A DNA stretch of 64,000 bases. It comes from Flavobacterium taihuense (GTDB lineage: Bacteria; Bacteroidota; Bacteroidia; Flavobacteriales; Flavobacteriaceae). Shown in pieces: positions 17,189-25,560 of the stretch. Position 1 is the first letter of the stretch, and each line of letters opens with the position of its first letter. The stretch is taken from contig NZ_JAHWYN010000006.1 of NCBI RefSeq assembly GCF_019351435.1, positions 186,001 through 250,000 on the forward strand, read 5' to 3'. The translations under genes were made by a program, and so were the position numbers. Below the pieces are notes generated by a model that saw only the letters and a program-made list of their open reading frames with translations, was not told the DNA's origin and did no database searches.

Positions 17189-18073
17189 ATGAAAATAAAA
17201 ATTATTTTCTGCCTACTTCTTTTGAATAGCAGTCTGATTCGCGCACAAGAAACGATACAATTACCATTTGAAAAACCCAATAATATAAAGTGGGAAAATA
17301 AAGAGAAAGAATACTATTCTCCGATATGGAAAGCTCAAGTGGTAACGAACGTTTCCGCACCTTCTTTACTGGTATATAGACCGACATTAAGTAATAATAA
17401 TGGAACAGCCGTAATTATTGCTCCAGGAGGAGGATTTTACGGACTAAGCATAAAGAACGAAGGGACTGCCGTTGCAGAATGGCTCGTAAAAAAAGGAGTT
17501 ACTGTTTTTGTTTTAAAATATCGATTAGTACCAACTGCCGAAGATGGCGCAGCGGAAAGCAGTAAAATAGCGGAAAGCAATCACTCAAAATACCTTGAAG
17601 AAGCCAATAAAATAATACCCTATTCCATCAAAGACGGAACAAGTGCTGTAGCGTATGTCCGAAAACATTCCGATGACTTTGGAATAAACAAGAATAAAAT
17701 AGGATTTATGGGCTTTTCTGCTGGTGGTACCGTGGCTTTGTCAGTAGCTTTAAATAGAACAGAAGAAAGCAAAATTGATTTCTTAGTTCCTGTTTATACT
17801 GCTGCATCGTACTTTTTCCCAATGCAAAAACCTGCGAAGGATGCTCCACCTATTTTTCTGGTATGCGCTTCGGATGATGGATTTGGTTTAGCAGATGATT
17901 CAATTGAACTATATAAATTATGGCATCAATTAGGAATAGACGCCGAATTACACATGTTTGCTAGAGGATATCACGGTTTTGGTATGACAAAAAGTGGCCA
18001 ACCAAAAGACAAATGGATAGAACGATTTTATGAATGGGCTTTAAATGAAAATTATATTCAAAGTAGAAAATAG
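17189..18073 (+). CDS. Secreted alpha/beta hydrolase, esterase of the BD-FAE/xylan acetylesterase-like type
   Basis: A 294-residue enzyme with a signal peptide (IIFCLLLLNSSLIRAQ). It has the oxyanion segment APGGGFYGLS, the nucleophile elbow GFSAGG with Ser177, an acid residue in CASDDGFG, and the His in RGYHGFG near the C-terminus. This order matches secreted carbohydrate or ferulic-acid-type esterases of Bacteroidota. It likely hydrolyses acyl esters in the periplasm. No operon partner is apparent. Confidence 0.88.
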   Translation: MKIKIIFCLLLLNSSLIRAQETIQLPFEKPNNIKWENKEKEYYSPIWKAQVVTNVSAPSLLVYRPTLSNNNGTAVIIAPGGGFYGLSIKNEGTAVAEWLVKKGVTVFVLKYRLVPTAEDGAAESSKIAESNHSKYLEEANKIIPYSIKDGTSAVAYVRKHSDDFGINKNKIGFMGFSAGGTVALSVALNRTEESKIDFLVPVYTAASYFFPMQKPAKDAPPIFLVCASDDGFGLADDSIELYKLWHQLGIDAELHMFARGYHGFGMTKSGQPKDKWIERFYEWALNENYIQSRK

Positions 18074-18689
18074 TTTTATCTTGGAATTAAGCCAAACTAC
18101 CCAAACTCCTACTTCATTATAAGAGATTTTGTATTATTGTAAAAAATGTTATCCCAACAGTTTTTTTTGCATAGGTATTTAACCGTAAATTAAATTTTCC
18201 AGAAAATAATACTTAAATCCACATTCCAATAGGTACATAAAAGTCCAATAATAATAATTTTGTGACTACTTATTTTTAAATTGATTAAACTTTGCTTCCA
18301 GATAAAAGTTGTCTAAAGGCTATTTTACATACATCACCTTCAACAAACATATCACCTGTATCAGATATCTAATTTTTATTGTAACGGGTCCGCTCAAAAA
18401 GTGGCTTCTTCCTAAAATATTTACAAAAGTCTTAAATACAGCATCTTGAAGTTGCTCACTTTGTTATAGACGACCATCTTGAAGTTATTTCAAAAGAAAT
18501 ACATTTTTTTTATGCTTCTAAAGTGGCAACTAAAAAAAAAATATTCAGTACTGTAGATTATAATTTAAAAACCATCGAATAATTTCTGGCAAAATTGCAT
18601 CATAATCAATTTTCTTTGTTCAAATGGAAAGTAGCCGACAATACAACATTTTAAACCACTATACCTTCGTAAAATAAAAATTATCAATT
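18074..18689. other. Intergenic region with a hydrolase gene remnant
   Basis: No complete gene is seen. It contains a recognisable fragment of the 3' end of an alpha/beta hydrolase gene (18436-18540, listed separately) and, from about 18620, the promoter region of the peroxiredoxin-like gene. The rest is AT-rich without evident structure. Confidence 0.6.
18436..18540 (+). pseudogene. 3' fragment of an alpha/beta hydrolase gene
   Basis: Thirty-five codons (HLEVAHFVIDDHLEVISKEI...) match the C-terminal end of the hydrolase at 21327-22271 (RLEAGHFAVEDHLEVISKEM...), including the catalytic His. The 5' part of the gene is missing and the fragment cannot be expressed. It lies in the position expected if this cassette was duplicated with 21327-23845. 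Confidence 0.75.
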
Positions 18690-19289
18690 ATGAAAAAACA
18701 CGTTTTATTACTAGTTATCTTCTTTATCTCAATTGCAGCAGTTGCTCAAAACGACTTGCCAAAATTACCTACTGAAATTTCTCCTTTATTGGTAGGAGAA
18801 AAAATACCAAACCTAAAGTTAAAATCTGTTGACAATGTTGATGTGAATTTATCGGACTTGATTGATAAGAAACGAACTATATTAGTTTTTTATCGTGGTG
18901 GTTGGTGTCCTTACTGCAACATACAATTGTCAGCACTGGGAGATGCTGAAAAAGAATTACTAACACTAGGATACCAAATTATCGCTGTAAGTCCCGATGC
19001 TCCAAAAAATTTGAAAGTCACAGACGAAAAAGACAAGTTAAATTACCTTTTATTATCCGATAGTAAAGGCGAATTATCAAAAGCAGTAGGAATTGCGTTT
19101 CAAGCCCCAGACGGATATAAACCCTATATTTCTGATGGTTCAGATGGAATTAACACCTCTTTTTTGCCTGTTCCAACTGTATTTATTGTAAATAGTAATG
19201 GTGAAATTGAGTTTGAACATATTACCCCAGATTACAAACATCGTATTTCGACTGAACTATTAATTGCCGCAGCAAAATCTTTGAAATAA
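18690..19289 (+). CDS. Secreted peroxiredoxin-like (AhpC/TSA) protein
   Basis: A 199-residue protein with a signal peptide (LLLVIFFISIAAVAQ). The peroxiredoxin-like domain has FYRGGWCPYC with Cys73 and Cys76 in the place of the peroxidatic Cys, AVSPDAPK, and VPTVFIVNSNGEIEF. The CxxC instead of a PxxxT-C motif is typical of the peroxiredoxin-like group related to thioredoxin-like resA/AhpC proteins. It probably reduces peroxides or disulfides in the periplasm. It precedes the SnoaL-like gene by 42 bp in the same direction. Confidence 0.85.
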   Translation: MKKHVLLLVIFFISIAAVAQNDLPKLPTEISPLLVGEKIPNLKLKSVDNVDVNLSDLIDKKRTILVFYRGGWCPYCNIQLSALGDAEKELLTLGYQIIAVSPDAPKNLKVTDEKDKLNYLLLSDSKGELSKAVGIAFQAPDGYKPYISDGSDGINTSFLPVPTVFIVNSNGEIEFEHITPDYKHRISTELLIAAAKSLK

Positions 19290-19331
19290 AAAAGTATACT
19301 ACCAATTGAAACAATTAACAAATTTAAAATA

Positions 19332-19838
19332 ATGAAACGGCTAATATTACTATTGACCATTTTTTCCATATCTCACGCTGCTTTTAGTCAAGAAAAGGAA
19401 ACCTCTAATAAAAAAGAAATTAAACAAATACTGACAACTTTTATGGACTGTTTGATAAAAAAAGACAGCGTAAAATTTTATTCACTTTTTCATAATGAAC
19501 CGACCGTTTGGGTTGGGGTTTTCAAAGAGAAAACACAACAAAACAGATTAAGCAAAGACAGTACCAAAAAAGGAAATTTTACAAGTACTTACCAAAAATT
19601 TTTTAGAAGTATTTTTGATACGGGAGCTTATGAAGAAAAATTTTATAATCTAAACATTGACGAAGATGGTAGTATTGCTTCTGCAACCTTTGATTATAGT
19701 TATTGGAAGGACAAGAAAAAAATTAATTGGGGTAAAGAAAGTTGGGGGCTGGTAAAAATTGATGGACATTGGAAAATAATGAGTATAATTTTCTCAGTTG
19801 AATTTGAAAGCATTAATCCTGAACCAATAAAAAAATAA
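19332..19838 (+). CDS. Secreted NTF2-like (SnoaL/DUF4440-type) protein
   Basis: A 168-residue protein with a signal peptide (LILLLTIFSISHAAFSQ). The mature part has the NTF2-like cone fold pattern: IKQILTTFMDCLIKKD helix, a long central turn, and the closing strands GSIASATFDYSYW, WGLVKIDGHWKIMSIIFSV. Such domains bind small molecules or catalyse varied reactions; the function here is unknown. A remnant of its 3' end lies at 22380-22435. Confidence 0.8.
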   Translation: MKRLILLLTIFSISHAAFSQEKETSNKKEIKQILTTFMDCLIKKDSVKFYSLFHNEPTVWVGVFKEKTQQNRLSKDSTKKGNFTSTYQKFFRSIFDTGAYEEKFYNLNIDEDGSIASATFDYSYWKDKKKINWGKESWGLVKIDGHWKIMSIIFSVEFESINPEPIKK

Positions 19839-19894
19839 AAAATATTGCTACTGTTCAAAAAAGTAAACAGGCTTATTTGCAGAGACAGTGAAAA

Positions 19895-20561
19895 GCCTAT
19901 GTTGAAAATGTAGCAATCCCGGCAGATAAATTGGCATTAAACCCAAAACAGTCTCTTATGAAGGTGCTACTGGAGTAACTTTGGCAGCCCTTTACTCCTT
20001 CCAAACTTTAATTACCAATGCAAAAATTAAATCAGGTGATCGTGTTTTAATTCAGGCGGCTGCCGGAAGTGCCGGCCATTATCCCATTCAAATAGCAAAA
20101 AGTAAAAATGCTCGCGTAATTGCTACAGGCTCAAAAAAATTAAAGAGTTTATACTTGAAATTGGTGCCGATCAATTTTCAGATTATGAACCCCAAAAATT
20201 CGTAAAGGTAGTTACCAATGTAGATATTGTTTTAGATACCCTAGGAATTATAATATATGACAATTCCTTGAAAATACTAAAAAAAGGAGCCCAAATAATT
20301 ACGCTACCCTATCCCCTAACGCAAGAAAATGAAACGAACGCATTGGGTCTAAAAGAATATCGTATTGTGGTAACTTCCGATGGTCAGAATAGGAAAAAAA
20401 TTGCCAACTTAATGAGTTTGAAAAAATTAAATCCTTTTATGTGCTTTATTTTTCCTTTTGAAGAAATAGATGCTGCTCATATTCAATTGGAATCTAAAAG
20501 GACAAAAGCCAAAGTGGTGAAACCATTCAATATAAACATACACTTGCAATACACAAAATAG
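19895..20561 (+). pseudogene. Broken zinc-type alcohol dehydrogenase/quinone oxidoreductase gene
   Basis: Fragments in different frames rebuild a quinone-oxidoreductase-like protein: AIPADKLALNPK, then SYEGATGVTLAALYSFQTL, the nucleotide-binding AAAGSAGHYPIQIAKSKNARVIATGSKK, IGADQFSDYE, VVTNVDIVLDTLG and the C-terminal FPFEEIDAAHIQLESKRTKAKVV. At least three frameshifts (about 19945-19975, 20140 and 20215) separate them, and the N-terminal GroES half is absent. It is not functional. A fuller homologue is at 45201-46190. Confidence 0.8.
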
Positions 20562-20605
20562 CCATTTTAGATCAGTAATCCTGATTCAGAATGGCTATTA
20601 TTTAT
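20557..20605 (+). terminator. Terminator-like hairpin
   Basis: AATAGCCATT at 20557-20566 pairs with AATGGCTATT at 20590-20599 and is followed by TATTTATT. The same hairpin recurs at 23233-23275 in the duplicated segment. Confidence 0.6.
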
Positions 20606-20633
20606 TCCATCAAAAAGCTACAAATAACTAAAG

Positions 20634-21170
20634 ATAAAATCAACAAAAAAAATATTTGCCATTTCAGGAAGTACCAGAAGCAATTCCAGTAATTTGAAAA
20701 TACTAAAACAAATTGCCGAATTGTCAAAAGATCTTTTCGAAGTAAATATATTCGAAGGTCTGGCAGAAATTCCACATTTCAATCCTGACTTAAATAATGA
20801 AAATCCTCCCCAACAAGTAACAAATTTCAGAAACAAAATTCAAGAAGCAAATGGTATTATCATTTGCACGCCCGAATATGTATTTAGTTTGCCGGGAAGT
20901 TTAAAAAATGCTTTGGAATAGTGCGTTTCTACCACTATTTTTTCAAAAAAGAAAGTGGGATTAATTACAGCTTCGGCTTCGGGCGAAAAAGGACACGAAG
21001 AATTACAGTTAATAATGAAAACTATCGAAGCCAACTTTAATGAAGATACATCACTTTTAATTAAAGGAGTAAGAGGAAAAGTGAATGCCGAAGGCACTAT
21101 TGTGGATAATCTGACTTTAAAACAAATCCAAAAATTTATTACCGAATTTGACAAACAAATTTGGGTATAG
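20634..21170 (+). pseudogene. Broken NAD(P)H-dependent FMN reductase gene (copy 1)
   Basis: The frame matches the intact gene at 23309-23845 almost throughout: IFAISGSTRSNSSNLKIL, FNPDL, ICTPEYVFSLPGSLKNALE and ITASASGEKGHEELQ. The start codon is changed to ATA at 20634, and the Trp after NALE is changed to a TAG stop at about 20919. Upstream DNA including a hairpin is duplicated too (20551-20640 and 23224-23310). Two point mutations therefore silenced a recent duplicate. Confidence 0.85.
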
Positions 21171-21222
21171 GTTTCCAATACCTTTTTATTTTTTTTGATG
21201 TGAAAAAGGGAAAAAAAACTTT

Positions 21223-21288
21223 GGAAAAATCGTCCATTAACTAGCGTTTAAAATCCATTTTATTAGGTCTAGGACTGTCGCACCTTTG
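21223..21288 (+). promoter_or_regulatory. TCCAT direct-repeat promoter (site B) of the hydrolase gene
   Basis: TCCAT at 21233 and 21254 (21 bp apart), preceded by GGAAAAATCG; CACCTTTG at 21281-21288 is the -7 box, 35 nt from the second repeat. GTCAATAAAGACAAAC follows at 21293-21308. The arrangement suggests an AraC-type activator bound next to RNA polymerase. Confidence 0.65.
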
Positions 21289-21292
21289 TGAT

Positions 21293-21308
21293 GTCAATAA
21301 AGACAAAC
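21293..21308 (+). promoter_or_regulatory. GTCAATAnnGACA element
   Basis: GTCAATAAAGACAAAC starts 5 nt after the final G of the -7 TTTG, in the position of the transcription start. The same word with the same spacing is found at 24143, 31303 (minus) and 40880. Confidence 0.5.
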
Positions 21309-21326
21309 AACTTTAAATCAAAAATT

Positions 21327-22271
21327 ATGAAATTGTATCACAAAACATTTGCAGTAGCTGTTTTATTTTTTATGTCAGTAGCTGCCGTAGCACAAGTGTC
21401 CTACAAAAGTATCAAAGTAGATGGATTGAATATCGCTTATAGAGAAGCAGGTAATCCTCAAAATCCAAAATTAGTCCTTTTGCATGGCTTTCCAGCTGGT
21501 TCTCATCAGTACAGAAATTTAATTCAATCGCTTTCAGATAAATTTTACGTTATTGCTCCGGACTACCCAGGTTTTGGATTAAGCGATATACCAGATCCGG
21601 CAACATACAATTATACTTTTGATGGTATTTCTGAAATAGTGGAACACTTCTTAAAATTAAAAGGTTTTGATCATTACGGTTTATTTGTTCAAGATTATGG
21701 TGGGCCAGTTGGATTTCGAATCGTTGGTCGTAATCCTAAAGCCTTAGATTGGTTAATTATACAAAATAGCAATGCTTACGAAGTAGGATTTACTCCTGCC
21801 TGGGACGGCTTCCGTGGTGCACTTTGGAAAAACCGATCTGCTGAAACCGAAAAACCATTAGCTGGCTTTCTAACTCATGACGCCATTAAAGGAATCTATC
21901 TTTTTGGAGCCAAAAACCCTGAATTAATTAGCCCCGACAACTGGGAATCAGATTATGCTTTCATGCAACGACCAAATGCGGTTCGAGTAAATCTTGATTT
22001 GTTTTATGATTATCGTAAAAACGTTGAATTGTATCCTGTATGGCAAGAATTTCTTCGTAAAAACCAGCCTAAAACCTTGATCTTTTGGGGACAAACAGAC
22101 GTATTCTTTACACCAGCTGGAGGAGAAGCTTTCTTAAAAGATTTACCAAACGCAGAAATGCACCGTCTTGAAGCGGGTCACTTTGCGGTAGAAGACCATC
22201 TTGAAGTTATCTCTAAAGAAATGCATCATTTTTATGTTACTAAAGTTGCAACTCAAAAAGCTAAAAAATAA
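21327..22271 (+). CDS. Secreted alpha/beta hydrolase with Asp nucleophile (haloalkane dehalogenase/epoxide hydrolase-like)
   Basis: A 314-residue enzyme; the ATG at 21327 is chosen because a signal peptide (AVLFFMSVAAVAQ) follows and the promoter leaves a 39-nt leader, whereas an upstream start at 21288 would overlap the -7 box. HGFP at residues 53-56 forms the oxyanion site, VQDYGGP puts an Asp (123) in the nucleophile elbow, and GHFAVEDH gives the His. An Asp nucleophile is typical of haloalkane dehalogenases and epoxide hydrolases; the Trp usually next to it in dehalogenases is Tyr here. The substrate is unknown. It resembles 48540-51439. Confidence 0.85.
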   Translation: MKLYHKTFAVAVLFFMSVAAVAQVSYKSIKVDGLNIAYREAGNPQNPKLVLLHGFPAGSHQYRNLIQSLSDKFYVIAPDYPGFGLSDIPDPATYNYTFDGISEIVEHFLKLKGFDHYGLFVQDYGGPVGFRIVGRNPKALDWLIIQNSNAYEVGFTPAWDGFRGALWKNRSAETEKPLAGFLTHDAIKGIYLFGAKNPELISPDNWESDYAFMQRPNAVRVNLDLFYDYRKNVELYPVWQEFLRKNQPKTLIFWGQTDVFFTPAGGEAFLKDLPNAEMHRLEAGHFAVEDHLEVISKEMHHFYVTKVATQKAKK

Positions 22272-22296
22272 TACTAGATGTGCAGTAAATAATTTA

Positions 22297-22322
22297 AAAG
22301 CCAGAAATTAATTTCTGGCTTT
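22297..22322 (+). terminator. Rho-independent terminator of the hydrolase gene
   Basis: AAAGCCAGAAAT pairs perfectly with ATTTCTGGCTTT around a two-base centre (26-bp palindrome), 25 bp after the hydrolase stop. It can act in both directions. Confidence 0.8.
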
Positions 22323-22379
22323 AATGCAATATTAGCGGAATAATTCAATTCCAAAAGGTTCTTTGCAAAATTTAAGATT

Positions 22380-22435
22380 ATAATTTTCTCAGTTGAATTT
22401 GAAAACATTAATCCGGAGCCAAAAAAAAATAAGAT
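22380..22435 (+). pseudogene. 3' remnant of the SnoaL-like gene
   Basis: Codons for IIFSVEFENINPEP match the end of the SnoaL-like protein of 19332-19838 (IIFSVEFESINPEP), and the bases after it also resemble 19840-19870. Only the last few dozen bases survive. It is a trace of a cassette duplication. Confidence 0.7.
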
Positions 22436-22562
22436 TCCAGGCCGTTCAAATAAGCAAACAGGCTTACTGTCGAATAGTATTATAATTGAATCTTTTTTAA
22501 TAAAAGAATCGAATCACAATCAAAATTTAAATAGTACTAACTAACATAAAAAACAAATTATT

Positions 22563-23057
22563 ATGATTTCAATGAGTCCCTTTTTTCAAAATGAAAAGCA
22601 AAGTAGTGCTTTTAAAACAATTCTTTGGTCTGGTTTAGTGTCTGGTTTATTAGACGCAACAGCCGGAATAATATTTTATTTTCTTTGGTTGGGTTTTAAT
22701 CCCTTTCAGGTAGTAGAATATATTGCGAGCGGAATATACGGCGAAGCAGCTTACGAAGGTGGAATAGTTGTTCTTTTGGTAGGACTGTTTTTTCACTTTA
22801 TTGTAGCCTATGCCGTAGCAATTATTTACTTTTATGCATACCCTAAAATTAGTTTACTTAGACAATACAAGGTTACTTCAGGACTAGTTTATGGGTTAGG
22901 GGTTTGGTTAGTAATGAATTTAGTAATTATTCCCTTCACAAATGTTCCTGAATCGCCTTTCGATATCGTTCTTTCGGGCGCTGGAATTATTTGGCATATG
23001 TTATTAGTAGGATTACCTATTGCTGTAATAACCAGCGAATATTATCATAAGAAGTAA
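22563..23057 (+). CDS. Four-helix integral membrane protein, conserved, unknown function
   Basis: A 164-residue protein with four predicted membrane segments (about 19-41, 62-88, 100-122 and 134-156). The paralogue at 52615-53082 shares GFNPFQV, EYIASG, YPK-S-LR, GVWLVMNL and IWHM-LVGLPIA, so these form a real family, but I cannot name it. In both places it follows an Asp-nucleophile alpha/beta hydrolase and precedes a flavin-dependent reductase, suggesting the three work together. A start at 22572 (second Met) is possible. Confidence 0.7.
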   Translation: MISMSPFFQNEKQSSAFKTILWSGLVSGLLDATAGIIFYFLWLGFNPFQVVEYIASGIYGEAAYEGGIVVLLVGLFFHFIVAYAVAIIYFYAYPKISLLRQYKVTSGLVYGLGVWLVMNLVIIPFTNVPESPFDIVLSGAGIIWHMLLVGLPIAVITSEYYHKK

Positions 23058-23232
23058 TCATTACTAATTTAAAAAGCATTTGTTCGTAGATACGTTAGTT
23101 AAATTTTAATCTTCTTTTTAATTGTGTTAATCTAATTATGTTTTAAATACTGTGAAATCTAGTCCGATATCTTAAATAATTTTATAAACTTAAAAATTAT
23201 TTTTAAATTAAAAAATAATTAGCAATACACAA

Positions 23233-23275
23233 AATAGCCATTGTAAATCACTAATCATGATTTAGAATGGCTATA
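23233..23275 (+). terminator. Terminator-like hairpin (duplicate of 20557)
   Basis: AATAGCCATT at 23233-23242 pairs with AATGGCTAT at 23266-23275, followed by ATTTATT. It was duplicated together with the FMN reductase gene. Confidence 0.55.
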
Positions 23276-23308
23276 TTTATTCCATCAAAAAACAACAAAT
23301 AGCCATCG

Positions 23309-23845
23309 ATGAAATCAATTAAAAAAATATTTGCCATTTCAGGAAGTACCAGAAGCAATTCCAGTAATTTGAAAATACTAAAACAAATTGCCGAATTGTC
23401 AAAGGATCTTTTCGAATTAAAAATATTCGAAAGTCTGGCAGAAATCCCGCATTTCAATCCTGACCTAGATACTGAAAATCCTCCACAACAAGTAACCAAC
23501 TTCAGAAACGAAATTCAAAAAGCGGATGGCATTATCATTTGTACGCCCGAATATGTTTTTAGTATACCTGGAAGTTTAAAAAATGCTTTAGAATGGTGTG
23601 TCTCTACAACTATTTTTTCAAAAAAGAAAGTGGGTTTAATTACAGCTTCGGCTTCGGGCGAAAAAGGACACGAAGAATTACAGTTAATAATGAAAACCAT
23701 CGAAGCCAATTTTAATGAAGACACTTCACTCTTAATTCAAGGAGTAAGAGGAAAAGTGAGTAGCGAAGGAGCTATTGAAGATAGGCTAACTTTAGAACAA
23801 ATCCGGAAATTCATTGCGGCCTTCGACAACTTACTTAGGGAATAA
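23309..23845 (+). CDS. NAD(P)H-dependent FMN reductase
   Basis: A 178-residue flavodoxin-like enzyme. The FMN phosphate loop is ISGSTRSNSSNLK (residues 8-20), followed by FNPDL, the flavin-contacting TPEYVFSIPGSLKNALEW and ITASASGEKGHEEL. This is the NADPH-dependent FMN reductase family, which makes reduced flavin or reduces quinones and chromate-like acceptors. It is cytoplasmic. A silenced twin is at 20634-21170. Confidence 0.9.
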   Translation: MKSIKKIFAISGSTRSNSSNLKILKQIAELSKDLFELKIFESLAEIPHFNPDLDTENPPQQVTNFRNEIQKADGIIICTPEYVFSIPGSLKNALEWCVSTTIFSKKKVGLITASASGEKGHEELQLIMKTIEANFNEDTSLLIQGVRGKVSSEGAIEDRLTLEQIRKFIAAFDNLLRE

Positions 23846-23946
23846 CTTTTTGATAGCTTTAAGCAGTTGGCTACAATTTGCAAAAAAGTAAGCTTGAGCT
23901 ATATTTTTTATTTTAAAAAAATCGCAATAAATAACAAATTATGACT

Positions 23947-23992
23947 TAAAACACTTCTAACTCCATTTATTTGGGGCTGGAGGTGTTTTTTT
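23947..23992 (+). terminator. Terminator after the FMN reductase gene
   Basis: AAAACACTTC...CTCC pairs imperfectly with GGAGGTGTTTTTTT; the run of seven T follows the stem, about 100 bp after the stop codon. Confidence 0.6.
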
Positions 23993-24073
23993 ATAATCCC
24001 TTAGTTGATAAATAATTACAACCATCAGGGTAGCAGTTTTTTTTTAAAACAGAAAAAAATATAAATAGGTCAG

Positions 24074-24138
24074 GGAAAATTGTCCATTAACTAGCGTTTA
24101 TAATCCATTTTAAAAGCTTTAGGACAGTCGCAACTTTG
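24074..24138 (+). promoter_or_regulatory. TCCAT direct-repeat promoter (site C) of the CMD gene
   Basis: TCCAT at 24083 and 24104 (21 bp apart) preceded by GGAAAATTG; CAACTTTG ending at 24138 is 35 nt from the second repeat. The gene starts 43 nt later. Confidence 0.65.
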
Positions 24139-24142
24139 TAAA

Positions 24143-24158
24143 GTCAATAATGACAAAC
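24143..24158 (+). promoter_or_regulatory. GTCAATAnnGACA element
   Basis: GTCAATAATGACAAAC begins 5 nt after the -7 TTTG, as in three other promoters; here GTCA/TGAC is a clean inverted repeat. Confidence 0.5.
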
Positions 24159-24180
24159 AGAATTTTAAAAATAAAATAAA

Positions 24181-24714
24181 ATGAAAACATTTTCAGTTCC
24201 AACAAAAGAAGAAGTGGCTCCAGCAAATCAAGCAATTTTTGAAAACCTACAAAAAGCATTAGGTTTCGTCCCAAATTTATATGCCACTATCGCGCATTCA
24301 GAGAATGGTTTATCCCGTTATTTAGCGTTTCAAGGTGCAAAAACATCTTTATCTAACAAAGAAAAAGAAGCCGTAAATTTAATCGTGAGCCAAGTAAACG
24401 GCTGTGTGTATTGTCAAAGTGCTCACTTGGTTTTAGGAAAAATGAATGGTTTTTCAGAAGATCAATTGTTAGACATCAGAAAAGGAAAAAGTGCTGATGC
24501 CAAATTAAATGCCTTAGTGCAATTAGCTGCCGAGGTTGCTGAAAACAAAGGGAGAGCTAGTTCAGAAACAGTAGATGCATTTTTTGAAAATGGATATACT
24601 AATGAAAACTTGGTAGATTTAATTCTTCAGGTAAGCGACAAAACAGCAATGAACTTTTTGCATAACCTAACGCAAATTCCTGTAGATTTTCCTTTAGCTC
24701 CCGCTTTAGACTAA
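24181..24714 (+). CDS. Carboxymuconolactone decarboxylase/AhpD-like alkylhydroperoxidase
   Basis: A 177-residue helical protein of the CMD superfamily. The redox motif CVYCQSAH supplies Cys75, Cys78 and His82, the AhpD-type proton relay, preceded by EKEAVNLIVSQVNG and followed by VLGKMNGFS. Such proteins reduce peroxides or disulfides in the cytoplasm. It is about 55 percent similar by eye to 30734-31282. The promoter carries both the TCCAT repeat and the GTCAATAnnGACA element. A 3' remnant of a further copy is at 29421-29501. Confidence 0.9.
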   Translation: MKTFSVPTKEEVAPANQAIFENLQKALGFVPNLYATIAHSENGLSRYLAFQGAKTSLSNKEKEAVNLIVSQVNGCVYCQSAHLVLGKMNGFSEDQLLDIRKGKSADAKLNALVQLAAEVAENKGRASSETVDAFFENGYTNENLVDLILQVSDKTAMNFLHNLTQIPVDFPLAPALD

Positions 24715-24762
24715 TACCAAAAACACGGTACAAGAATATCTTTTATTCATACTTAATTCAGA

Positions 24763-24796
24763 TAAGCCCCGCAACAGTGATATTGTGGGGACTTTT
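24763..24796 (+). terminator. Terminator after the CMD gene
   Basis: GCCCCGCAACA and TATTGTGGGGAC can form a GC-rich stem followed by TTTTG, 50 bp after the CMD stop codon. Confidence 0.6.
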
Positions 24797-24851
24797 GAAT
24801 TTTCTTGCCTTGCTTATGAGATGTTGATTCCTCGCTCGAAGTGTCCCGAAT

Positions 24852-24930
24852 TCGTAGCTACTCTATTTTTCAACTAAAACAATTCAGAAATAGGAGTTAA
24901 TAAAGTTAGCATTGCAATTAGTAATGGGTA
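24852..24930. repeat. Dispersed repeat, copy 1
   Basis: AGCTACTCT, then TTTTTCAAC, AAAACAATTCAGAAAT, GAGTT and AATAAAGTT recur in the same order at 27354-27430. It lies in non-coding DNA. Origin unknown; it may be a decayed mobile fragment. Confidence 0.5.
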
Positions 24931-24969
24931 CGAAGTCGGACGCTTCGCTGAGCTTGGGAATTCACTTTT

Positions 24970-25560
24970 TTATGCATTAAGTTGATCGTTTACTGTTTCA
25001 AATTTGCTGATTATGGCGTCTAATTTTGTTTTTTGCTTTTTTATTTGTTTTGGCCTCAAATAGAACCAATTTATCAAAATCCAAATAAAAGTAATTCCAT
25101 AAGTAACTATTCCCCAAAATGGTTTCATTCGAGAAGTATATTCATACATATACAACCCAATTCCTAATGAAAGCAAAATGAAATACAAATTTAACATGGT
25201 TTTTTCCATAAAATTTTGTTTGGCTTTAATTGCTAACAAGTCTTTTAAATAATCACTATTGCTCTGTGAGTTCATATGGCTTTTAAAAAGTGAATAACTT
25301 TTATTATATGCAAATAGAAAAATTACCATTGCTATAATGGTTAGGATAATCCCAATTTTTGTTGTGAGTAATTGCGGTTGATAATATATCCAAATTAAAA
25401 TTATAAATATTGAAGTTGCAATTAGCAAAAGGTTAGTTAATACTAACTTTCTCAAATTAGATTGTTTCATTTTTTTAATCTCAACTATTAAATTTTCAGG
25501 ATTGGGTACAATTGTTGTTTGCTTAGCCCACAAGTCTTTGAAATTTATATTATCGCTCAT
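24970..25560 (-). CDS. Membrane protein, candidate anti-sigma factor or sigma-associated protein
   Basis: A 196-residue protein with a cytoplasmic N-terminus (FKDLWAKQ), then four predicted membrane helices at about 35-55, 63-83, 115-135 and 140-160, and a charged C-terminus. It overlaps the 3' end of the ECF sigma gene by 11 bp and is the last gene of the operon. Position and topology suggest it holds the sigma factor at the membrane, though no known anti-sigma domain (such as ZAS/HxxxCxxC) is visible. It could also be a simple sigma-linked membrane protein. Confidence 0.65.
   Translation of the reverse strand: MSDNINFKDLWAKQTTIVPNPENLIVEIKKMKQSNLRKLVLTNLLLIATSIFIILIWIYYQPQLLTTKIGIILTIIAMVIFLFAYNKSYSLFKSHMNSQSNSDYLKDLLAIKAKQNFMEKTMLNLYFILLSLGIGLYMYEYTSRMKPFWGIVTYGITFIWILINWFYLRPKQIKKQKTKLDAIISKFETVNDQLNA

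Larger units (their letters stand above)
23846..24180. other. Intergenic region with terminator and CMD promoter
   Basis: No gene seen. It holds the terminator at 23947-23992 and the TCCAT-repeat promoter at 24074-24138. Confidence 0.6.
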
